64,000 nt of DNA. It comes from an uncultured Clostridium sp. Lineage in GTDB: Bacteria > Bacillota > Clostridia > TANB77 > CAG-508. Location of the stretch: contig USFW01000005.1 of the NCBI GenBank assembly GCA_900553985.1, positions 23,819 to 87,818 on the forward strand. Reading direction: 5' to 3'. Under the pieces are notes generated by a model that saw only the letters and a program-made list of their open reading frames with translations, did not search any database and was not told where the DNA came from. This document shows positions 57,888 to 64,000 of this stretch, piece after piece (position 1 is the first letter of the stretch; each line of letters starts with the position of its first letter). Made by a program: the position numbers and the translations under genes.

Positions 57888-57936
57888 AAAAGCTAGGAGT
57901 AAATATAAACTAATCTATTCAATCCCAGCTTTTATT
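57888..57936 (-). terminator. Terminator after trigger factor gene
   Basis: AAAAGCTGGGA pairs with TCCTAGCTTTTT (minus strand) downstream of the tig stop codon. The rest of the region to clpP (57646-57887) is A/T-rich with no gene. Confidence 0.7.
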
Positions 57937-57943
57937 TCCTTAA

Positions 57944-59233
57944 TTATTTTTTCATTTTTGCGTTTTCTACTAAAAATTCTATTGCTTTTTCTGATTTTAA
58001 TCCTTCTTTTATATAACTTCTTACATTTTCATTTTTTAAGAATTCTTCATCATTTTCTTTTCCATAATTTTTAGCCATTTCTTTCATTTTTTCTTCTACG
58101 TCTTTATCTTCTACCTCTATTTTTTCTGCTTTTATTATAGCTTCTAATGCTAAACGAGATTTTATAGCTTCAATTGCTTGAGGTTCATATTCTTTTTGCA
58201 TATCTTCTGTTGTCTTTCCCATTATTTGAAGATATTGTTCTAATTTTAATCCTTGATATGCTAGTCTTTGTTCCATATCTTTCATCATGTTTTCTGTTTC
58301 TGTTTCAATCATTCCTGATGGTATTTCAACTTTCATATCATCACATACTGCTTTCATAACAGCTTCTTGTGTTTCATATTTAGCTTTTTGTTCATTTTGC
58401 TTTTTTTGTTTGTCTTTTATACTTTTCTTTAATTCTGCAAGAGTATCAAATTCACTAACATCTTTTGCAAATTCATCATCTAATTTAGGTAATTCTTTTT
58501 TCTTGATTTCATTTACTTTAACTTTGAAAGTTGCATCTTTTCCTGCTAAATCTTTTGAAAAGTATTCTTCTGGGAATTTTACATTGATGTCTCTTTCTTC
58601 ATCGATTTTCATACCAATTACTTGATCTTCAAATCCTGGTATAAATGTATTACTTCCTATTTCTAAGTCATGTTTTTCAGCTTTTCCACCTTCAAATGCA
58701 ACACCATCAACAAATCCTTCAAAATTAATGTTAGCGATATCACCTTTTTCTACTGGTCTATCTTCTACTGAAACTAATCTTGAATTATGTTCTTGCATAT
58801 GTTCTAATTCATGTGCTACATCTTTTTCTGTTACTTTATATTCTATTTTCTTTATTTCAACACCTTTATAGTTCCCTAATTCTACTTCTGGTTTTGTTTG
58901 GAAAATAGCTGTGAATTTTAAGTCTTGTCCCTTTCCTATTTGAGTAACTTCTATATCAGGTCTACTTACAACTTCTAATTTATTTTCTTCTACTGCTTTT
59001 GATAATTCTTCTGGTACTAATTCATTAAAAGCATCTTCATAAAATATTTCTTTACCATAATATTTTTCAACAATATTCATTGGTGCTTTACCTTTTCTAA
59101 ATCCAGGTATATTAAAATATTTTGCACTTTTAAAATATACTTTTTGTATAGCTCCATCAAATTTTTCAGCTTCTATTGTCATTTCTAATTTAATTTCATT
59201 TGCATTTTTAGTTTTTTCTACTTTACATTCCAT
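57944..59233 (-). CDS. tig: Trigger factor (ribosome-associated chaperone, peptidyl-prolyl isomerase)
   Basis: The product is 429 aa. The ribosome-binding N-domain includes the GFRKGKAPMNIVEKYYG signature. The FKBP-type domain (about 160-245) includes GDIANINFEGFVDGVAFEGG and GFEDQVIGM. The C-terminal chaperone arms follow. It folds new chains at the ribosome exit. The start is the ATG at 59233, with AAAGGA upstream. Order tig-clpP-clpX is the usual one. Confidence 0.96.
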   Translation of the reverse strand: MECKVEKTKNANEIKLEMTIEAEKFDGAIQKVYFKSAKYFNIPGFRKGKAPMNIVEKYYGKEIFYEDAFNELVPEELSKAVEENKLEVVSRPDIEVTQIGKGQDLKFTAIFQTKPEVELGNYKGVEIKKIEYKVTEKDVAHELEHMQEHNSRLVSVEDRPVEKGDIANINFEGFVDGVAFEGGKAEKHDLEIGSNTFIPGFEDQVIGMKIDEERDINVKFPEEYFSKDLAGKDATFKVKVNEIKKKELPKLDDEFAKDVSEFDTLAELKKSIKDKQKKQNEQKAKYETQEAVMKAVCDDMKVEIPSGMIETETENMMKDMEQRLAYQGLKLEQYLQIMGKTTEDMQKEYEPQAIEAIKSRLALEAIIKAEKIEVEDKDVEEKMKEMAKNYGKENDEEFLKNENVRSYIKEGLKSEKAIEFLVENAKMKK

Positions 59234-59401
59234 TTTCTTCAATCCTTTCATTTTTCTTATAGCTCATTTATTATACCATAAAATTCCTATTTTGCAAGGA
59301 TTTTTAAATATTTTTTCTAAAATGCTTGTTTTTTTTTTGCTTTTATGTTAAAATTGTCAATAGTCAGTTTATTTAAGTAATTTAGGAGGTGCAATTAAGA
59401 T

Positions 59402-59599
59402 ATGGCAAAATGTGAAGTATGTGATAAATCAGTAAGTCATGGAAATAAACTTAGCATTACTCGTTCTCATATAAGTAAAAGATCACCACGTACTTGGAAA
59501 CCAAATTTAAGAAGTGTTAAAGTTTTAGTTAATGGTGAAGCTAAAAGAATTCATGTATGTGCTAAATGTTTAAGAGATGGTAAAGTAAAAAGAGCATAA
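59402..59599 (+). CDS. rpmB: 50S ribosomal protein L28
   Basis: The product is 65 aa. It keeps the zinc-binding cysteine pairs (CEVC at residues 4-7 and CAKC near 53-56) and the KRSPRTWKPNLRSV core. AGGAGG precedes the ATG. It converges with spoVM; the two are neighbours in B. subtilis as well. Confidence 0.97.
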   Translation: MAKCEVCDKSVSHGNKLSITRSHISKRSPRTWKPNLRSVKVLVNGEAKRIHVCAKCLRDGKVKRA

Positions 59600-59612
59600 G
59601 CTCTTTTTTTGC
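59588..59612 (+). terminator. Rho-independent terminator of rpmB
   Basis: AGAGC-ATAA-GCTCT followed by TTTTTTT, overlapping the rpmB stop codon. Confidence 0.9.
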
Positions 59613-59626
59613 TTTAATTTATAATT

Positions 59627-59664
59627 TAAAAATGTTGTATATTAATCTTGATATACAACATTTT
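59627..59664. terminator. Hairpin between rpmB and spoVM
   Basis: AAAATGTTGTATAT pairs with ATATACAACATTTT around TAATCTTG; it serves the minus-strand spoVM transcript. Confidence 0.75.
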
Positions 59665-59704
59665 ATTTTCTACTTTATTTTAGAAGAAAAGTTGTGAATC
59701 TAAA

Positions 59705-59779
59705 TTAGTCTTTTATCCTAAATATTAATTTCACAAATCCCCTCAAGAATTTTGGAACTTTTTTTACTACTATTGTCAT
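59705..59779 (-). CDS. spoVM: SpoVM-like amphipathic spore-coat assembly peptide
   Basis: The product is a 24-residue peptide. VVKKVPKFLRGFVKL followed by a KD end matches the pattern of B. subtilis SpoVM (an amphipathic helix with IKLPKFLGG and an RKD end). That peptide marks the convex forespore membrane and anchors SpoIVA. AAAGGAGGG precedes the ATG. Its position beside rpmB is conserved with B. subtilis, which raises confidence despite the small size. Too short for standard gene finders. Confidence 0.8.
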   Translation of the reverse strand: MTIVVKKVPKFLRGFVKLIFRIKD

Positions 59780-59800
59780 ATATGTATTCCCTCCTTTTTT

Positions 59801-59950
59801 CTAACAAGCAAGCCACATAAGTCCAACCGCAACAATTGTTATTCCTATTATAAATAGCCAACCTGTCATTGGAAGTAATAAAACCAATAATATTCCCAAT
59901 CCAAATCCTATCAAGCATATTGCTAATGTCTTTTTTAATAAATTACACAT
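59801..59950 (-). CDS. Small two-helix membrane protein
   Basis: The product is 49 aa: MCNLLKKTLAICLIGFGLG starts the first membrane helix, and MTGWLFIIGITIVAVGLMWL forms the second, ending in AC. GGAGG precedes the ATG with good spacing. Similar short proteins are common, unnamed, in Clostridia. It lies 21 bp upstream of spoVM on the same strand, so the two may share a sporulation promoter; this is inference. Confidence 0.7.
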   Translation of the reverse strand: MCNLLKKTLAICLIGFGLGILLVLLLPMTGWLFIIGITIVAVGLMWLAC

Positions 59951-60189
59951 TCTATTACCTCCATCTTTTTTTATATAATATTCATTTTGTCATTATTTGT
60001 TACTTTTATGTAAAACTCTTGACACTTAAATAGTTAGTTGATATATTTATTATATAAGATTATGTTAATAAAACATTTTATTTTTATATTAAATTTTCTT
60101 ATGCAATCATTTATTTAATATAAAAATTTATTATATATGTATTAAAACAATAACTATAATTTTGTTTCTTACAAGAAAGGATAATAATT

Positions 60190-60825
60190 ATGAATAAAAA
60201 ATTTGCTAAAGAAATCGTTTTAAAATTAAAAAATGCATACCCTGATGCCACTTGCAGTTTGGATTTTTCTTCACCATTTGAGTTAGTAGTAGCTGTTATG
60301 CTTTCTGCCCAATGTACTGATGAAAGAGTTAATAAAACTACTCCTGCTCTTTTTAATAGATGTAAAACTATTGAAGATTTTGCAAATATAGATATTAAAG
60401 AACTTGAAGAAATTATTCATCCTTGTGGTTTTTATAAAAATAAAGCAAAAAATATTAAATTATGTGCAGAACAAATAATTAATAATTTTAATGGTGAAGT
60501 TCCTCATACTATGAAAGAATTAACTAGCTTAGCTGGTGTTGGTAGAAAAAGTGCTAATGTTATTATGTTAGAAGTATTTGGAATTGCTGAAGGAATTGCA
60601 GTAGATACTCATGCCAAAAGAATTTCTAATCTTATGGGATTATCTAAAGAAAAAGATCCTGAAAAAATTGAACAAGATTTGATAAAGTTCTTTCCAAAAG
60701 ATAGTTTAAAAGATATTAATCACCTTTTTGTTTGGCATGGTAGAAATACTTGTATTGCTAGAAATCCTAAATGTGATACTTGTCCTATAAATAACTATTG
60801 CAAATTTTATGGCAAATATCATTAG
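60190..60825 (+). CDS. nth: Endonuclease III
   Basis: The product is 211 aa. It removes oxidised pyrimidines in base excision repair. The helix-hairpin-helix is LAGVGRKSANVIM with the catalytic Lys, the catalytic Asp is in VDTHAKRI, and the 4Fe-4S loop is C-x6-C-x2-C-x5-C (CIARNPKCDTCPINNYC). AAAGGA precedes the ATG. Confidence 0.96.
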   Translation: MNKKFAKEIVLKLKNAYPDATCSLDFSSPFELVVAVMLSAQCTDERVNKTTPALFNRCKTIEDFANIDIKELEEIIHPCGFYKNKAKNIKLCAEQIINNFNGEVPHTMKELTSLAGVGRKSANVIMLEVFGIAEGIAVDTHAKRISNLMGLSKEKDPEKIEQDLIKFFPKDSLKDINHLFVWHGRNTCIARNPKCDTCPINNYCKFYGKYH

Positions 60826-60975
60826 TATCTTAATCATTTAACCATAAATTACATAAACTTGATTTTATTGTAAACTTATGTTAAAATGATTCTATAGTTA
60901 ATAAACTTATATCATTAAAGAGGAGGTATTTTATTTTATTTTGAAAATATTATTTATTACAAAGAAAGGAACTCT

Positions 60976-61803
60976 ATGAATACAAATTTAAACACTAATT
61001 TACAACAAATGATTTTAGATAATCGGAATTTAGTTCATCATTTAATAAAAACATTAAATATTTCTCGTAATTTTATTGAATATGAAGACTTAGTATCTAT
61101 CGGTACTATTGGTCTAATAAAGGCTGCTAATAGTTTTGATCTTTCAAAAAATGTCATTTTTTCTAATTATGCTTGTACATGTATAAAAAATGAAATCTTT
61201 ATATATTACAATAAAAATAAAAAGCATGTAAATGATATTTCACTTGAAGCTTTCACTACTTTTACAGAAAATAATCATACTATAAATTTACAAGATAGAC
61301 TTGAACATCCTGATTCTGATTTTGTTGAAAAAATTTTAAAAACAGAAACTTTTACTGAATTAATAAACATTATTTTAAATTGTCTATCTCAAACAGAAAA
61401 AATTATTATGCTCTATAGGTTGGGAAATATATCTCAATCAGATATTTCTAAAATTCTTAAATTTTCTCAATCATATATATCAAAAGTTGAAAAAAAGGCA
61501 ATTTTAAAAATCAAAGAAACAATTAATCATCAATTCAACTACACGGAAATTTTTTCTATGAGTCCTCTTGAAGATTATTATCAAATTACTATTTTACCTA
61601 AGGACATTAATAACTTTAAAAAAGTTTTTTCACTAATACTCAAAAAACTAAAATCTGTAACCAATATTAATTTTAATATAAAATACACAAAAAAACAAAT
61701 TATATTTCAAATTTCAAGACAATTAGAAGCTTTTCCTTTTTGGGCTCAAATTCTTCTAGAATTTGAAAAGTATAATATAGTTTTTGCAAACATCTATAGC
61801 TAA
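60976..61803 (+). CDS. Sigma-70-family RNA polymerase sigma factor with extra C-terminal domain
   Basis: The product is 275 aa. Region 2 has EYEDLVSIGTIGLIKAANSF and a -10 recognition helix (VIFSNYACTCIKNEIFIYY). Region 4 is a helix-turn-helix (NISQSDISKILKFSQSYISK followed by VEKKAI). It resembles the sporulation group (SigE/K/F/G) more than housekeeping sigma. The last 80 residues form a small domain not usual for that group. Codon 17 is CGG followed by A; a +1 slip there would reach TAG two codons later, so the zero frame must be used. Its Arg falls where related proteins often have Leu. AAAGGA precedes the ATG. Confidence 0.8.
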   Translation: MNTNLNTNLQQMILDNRNLVHHLIKTLNISRNFIEYEDLVSIGTIGLIKAANSFDLSKNVIFSNYACTCIKNEIFIYYNKNKKHVNDISLEAFTTFTENNHTINLQDRLEHPDSDFVEKILKTETFTELINIILNCLSQTEKIIMLYRLGNISQSDISKILKFSQSYISKVEKKAILKIKETINHQFNYTEIFSMSPLEDYYQITILPKDINNFKKVFSLILKKLKSVTNINFNIKYTKKQIIFQISRQLEAFPFWAQILLEFEKYNIVFANIYS

Positions 61804-61861
61804 AATAATTTTATATTACTATAAAACAAAAATGATATTTCCCATTAAAAAGTAAAATACC

Positions 61862-61897
61862 TAAAAGTTGCTATTATTTTAATAGCAACTTTTTTCA
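61862..61897 (+). terminator. Terminator after sigma factor gene
   Basis: AAAAGTTGCTATT pairs with AATAGCAACTTTTTT and a T run follows. Confidence 0.85.
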
Positions 61898-61978
61898 CAA
61901 CATAACAAAATTTACAACTTCCATTATATTATGAATATTTCTAAATATTTATTGTATACTATATTATGAGGTGATTTT

Positions 61979-62110
61979 TTGACAAATATTAATTGTTCAC
62001 TTAATTGTATTTATCAAAAAGATGGAAAATGTAATTATAATTTAATTATTCCTTCTAATATTTCTTCACATTTTGACTGTGCATATTTCATAGAAAAAAA
62101 TAATAAATAA
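61979..62110 (+). CDS. Small cysteine-rich protein, TTG start
   Basis: The product is 43 aa with cysteines in a C-x3-C-x7-C pattern and one more near the end (NCSLNCIYQKDGKC, then DCAYF). TTG at 61979 is preceded by AGGTGA at good spacing. Short proteins with this pattern recur in Clostridia (sometimes with a misleading enzyme name); metal binding is likely, function is unknown. Confidence 0.65.
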   Translation: MTNINCSLNCIYQKDGKCNYNLIIPSNISSHFDCAYFIEKNNK

Positions 62111-62216
62111 TACTTTTTTAACTCGTTATTATTATTTTACAAGTGTATTTTGCTTGACAAAATTATCTTTAAGATATATATTTTTTGTATATTAAAAATA
62201 TATAGGAGGAAAATTT

Positions 62217-63530
62217 ATGTCTAAGAAAAAATTTGCGATTATACCAATTGTAGTACTACTATTATTGTCGTTTCTATTACCAGTAGTCAATGCTGATAAT
62301 GAAACTAATACCACTCAAGATGTAAATGCAGTATCTACTAATAGTAATAACATTCAAAATACTGTTACATCACCACAAGATACTGATGCCAATAATACAA
62401 ATGCTAATCCAGAAAATCAAATGAAAAAAGGAGATGTATATATCACCCAAAATGATGTAATTATTGATTATATTGTAGATGGTAATGTATTTATAATTGG
62501 TAACAATGTTACTATTAATTCTCAAATTGGAGGAGATGTTTTTGTTTGTGCAAAAAACTTAACTATTGGTGAGCAAGCTTACATATTTAGCAATTTATTT
62601 GTTTCAGCAGAAAACATTACTATTAAAGGTGTTGTATATGATCTATACTCTATAGCTAATAATATTACAGTTGATGGTTACATTTATAGAGATCTTAGAA
62701 CTACATCTTCTACTTTAAACATAAATGGTGTCATCGGAAGAAATGCTTATGTAAAAGCTCAGAAAATTAATTTCGCAACTCCAAACCAAGAAGCCCCAAA
62801 TGCAAGTACAGTCACTCAAGCAGGTTCAATAGCTGGAGATTTAAATTATTCTTCATCACAAGAAGTATCTATTCCCGAAAAAGCTGTTTCTGGGAAAGTT
62901 AATTTTGAACAAATTATAAAAACAACAAATAAAACAATATCTACATATCTAATTTCGTTAGGAAGCTTACTTGTACTTGTTTTAGTAATTTGGGGATTAA
63001 GTTTATTACTAGTACCTAAATTCTTAAAATCTACTAATGATTTAATTGCTAGTAAAAAAATATTACCTGTTTTAGGTTGTGGAATTTTGACACCTATTGC
63101 AATAACAATTATAGCTATATTATTATTATTTATAAATATAACTGCTTCAATTTCACTTTTATTATTAACTATTTTAGTATTGTTATTTGCATTAAGTACA
63201 TCTGTAACTATAATTTCTATTAATAATTTAATTTGTAAAAAATTAAATATATCTAAAAATATTGGTATTTTAGGAGTATTAATATTAACAACAATTATAT
63301 TATGGGCTATTTGCTTAACACCTTTTGTTGGTGGTATTCTTTCTATTTTGGCTGTTATAATTGGTATGGGATTAATTACTTATTTTGTATTTAATAAAAA
63401 TAAGGATTTTTCTGAAGTTTTTGGAAAAAATACTAAAAAGATTAAGTCTGAAAATGATAAAAAAGTAAAAGATACTAAAAAGAAGAAAAATGTTAAAGAT
63501 AATAAAAATGATAATACTGAGAATAATTAA
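62217..63530 (+). CDS. Bactofilin-like exported protein with C-terminal membrane segments
   Basis: The product is 437 aa. A signal peptide (IIPIVVLLLLSFLLPVVNA) is followed by an N/T-rich linker and a right-handed beta-helix-like region of repeated short strands (GDVYITQNDVIIDYIVDGNV, IGGDVFVCAKNLTIGEQAYI) similar to bactofilin/polymer-forming domains. Five or six membrane helices (about 245-400) and a lysine-rich tail follow. The beta-helix thus lies outside the membrane, unlike cytosolic bactofilins. AGGAGG precedes the ATG. Function is unknown; a scaffolding role is inference. Confidence 0.75.
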   Translation: MSKKKFAIIPIVVLLLLSFLLPVVNADNETNTTQDVNAVSTNSNNIQNTVTSPQDTDANNTNANPENQMKKGDVYITQNDVIIDYIVDGNVFIIGNNVTINSQIGGDVFVCAKNLTIGEQAYIFSNLFVSAENITIKGVVYDLYSIANNITVDGYIYRDLRTTSSTLNINGVIGRNAYVKAQKINFATPNQEAPNASTVTQAGSIAGDLNYSSSQEVSIPEKAVSGKVNFEQIIKTTNKTISTYLISLGSLLVLVLVIWGLSLLLVPKFLKSTNDLIASKKILPVLGCGILTPIAITIIAILLLFINITASISLLLLTILVLLFALSTSVTIISINNLICKKLNISKNIGILGVLILTTIILWAICLTPFVGGILSILAVIIGMGLITYFVFNKNKDFSEVFGKNTKKIKSENDKKVKDTKKKKNVKDNKNDNTENN

Positions 63531-63540
63531 AGTGTAGAAA

Positions 63541-63580
63541 AAAAGGATGTCAGATTGATACTGATATCCTTTTTCTTTTA
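63541..63580 (+). terminator. Terminator after bactofilin-like gene
   Basis: AAAAGGAT..CAG.. pairs with ..CTG..ATCCTTTTT, followed by T-rich sequence; it also lies downstream of the minus-strand gene at 63722. Confidence 0.75.
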
Positions 63581-63721
63581 ATCTCATCTTTAAGAATTCA
63601 TACAAACTATATAGCTGGTATAATTTCATGTAAAAAAATGTCGTTTTTCCTACATATTTTCCCAAAACTCTGCATAAAAAATTTACACACTCACATACTC
63701 CCATTTACAGCGTAGATAGTT

Positions 63722-64000
63722 CTACATGACAAGGACTGAACGAAACCCGCTGCTGTAGTTCGCATTACAATAAGTAAAGTACGAATAGAGCACGCCCGCA
63801 ATGGAACCACCATAGCAAACGCCCCCGCGTTCCACGAATGGATACGCACTATGTCCGATAAGTACATAGTCATTATCCCATGCTCTAGCATAATTCTGTG
63901 TTCCTTTTACTGCTTCTTGTACTGTTTTAAACCAATCCCATGGTCGTGAATTATTTTCTGTACCTAGCGTGTATGGTGCATAGAATGAGAATGATGTTGA
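63722..64000 (-). CDS. C-terminal end of a protein with C-type-lectin/FGE-like fold (probable variable protein), 5' part outside window
   Basis: The last 92 residues are visible. WDWFKTVQEAVKGTQNYARA leads to a conserved end: ERGG, a variable block, then NANYSSGFRSVLVM. The RGG...GFR frame is the C-type lectin / formylglycine-generating-enzyme fold used as a receptor scaffold. Between 63755 and 63822 the codons are almost all NNY (GTT TGC TAT, TCC ATT, CTC TAT, TTT ACT TAT TGT AAT), interrupted by constant GCG GGC GTG. That is what adenine mutagenesis of AAC/AAT codons leaves behind. Base composition is far more GC-rich than any neighbour. The start, the anchor and the rest of the system lie to the right. 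Confidence 0.7.
   Translation of the reverse strand, partial: STSFSFYAPYTLGTENNSRPWDWFKTVQEAVKGTQNYARAWDNDYVLIGHSAYPFVERGGVCYGGSIAGVLYSYFTYCNANYSSGFRSVLVM

Noticed and set aside
59718..59918. A 66-aa ORF overlapping spoVM and the small membrane protein
   Set aside because: It is in another frame; both real short genes have ribosome binding sites and sensible membrane or amphipathic sequences.
63691..63891. A 66-aa ORF on the minus strand at the right edge
   Set aside because: It is a shadow frame of the variable-region gene, which reads WDWFKT...GFRSVLVM in the other frame.
1..64000. TGA or another stop being recoded
   Set aside because: Conserved genes end at TGA, TAG and TAA where expected and contain no in-frame stops apart from the frame-broken ones.

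Overview
This window is very AT-rich, with short intergenic gaps, strong AGGAGG-type ribosome binding sites and low-GC Bacillota gene content: clpP-clpX, the trigger factor gene, priA-def-fmt, asp23-amaP-nusB, xseA-xseB, fhs, ssrA and rpmB. A SpoVM-like peptide gene beside rpmB points to an endospore-forming lineage. My best guess is an uncultured gut-type Clostridia. Most genes lie on the minus strand.

Layout. 1-5.6 kb: a partial KAP-type P-loop ATPase, comF, recD2 (frame broken twice), a lone N-terminal transketolase half and an unknown protein. 5.9-9.7 kb: a PepV-like dipeptidase, a prepilin-like BspA/LRR surface protein and a small ribbon-helix-helix-like protein. 9.9-17.3 kb: ftsH, a DUF1189 protein, alanine racemase, a FemAB-type cell-wall enzyme, a polyprenol-type glycosyltransferase and prs. 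17.4-25 kb: envelope proteins, including two large secreted enzymes with tandem ricin-type lectin domains (an N-acetylglucosaminidase and an M14 carboxypeptidase). 25.3-34.3 kb: a cell-surface polysaccharide cluster with glycosyltransferases and a TagGH-like ABC exporter. 34.6 kb: tmRNA. 35-44 kb: an accessory stretch directly downstream of ssrA, with an SF1 helicase-nuclease, a DUF4236 protein, decayed phage-like genes, superoxide dismutase, a toxin-antitoxin pair inserted between a partial and a full copy of a peptidase gene, and that peptidase with two frame breaks. 44-59.6 kb: housekeeping genes. 59.7-63.5 kb: spoVM, nth, a sigma factor and a bactofilin-like membrane protein. 63.7-64 kb: the 3' end of a gene whose C-terminus looks like a diversity-generating-retroelement variable region.

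Main observation. Three genes (recD2, an anchored envelope protein, an M14 peptidase) are interrupted by five single-base +1 frame breaks. All five lie at an in-frame CGG codon followed by A. Dropping the C, so that GGA (Gly) is read, restores a full-length protein every time; in RecD2 the restored glycines fall at positions that are conserved in the family. By manual scan I find only three other in-frame CGG codons in the window's coding sequence, and all three are also CGGA. This suggests that CGG is nearly absent as a sense codon and that CGG-A is a +1 frameshift (or four-base decoding) site. A systematic sequence artefact remains the main alternative.

Second observation. The gene entering at the right edge ends in a run of NNY codons between constant blocks, followed by a GFRSVLVM terminus. 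This is the pattern adenine-directed mutagenesis leaves in C-type-lectin-fold targets. The reverse transcriptase and template repeat would lie outside the window.
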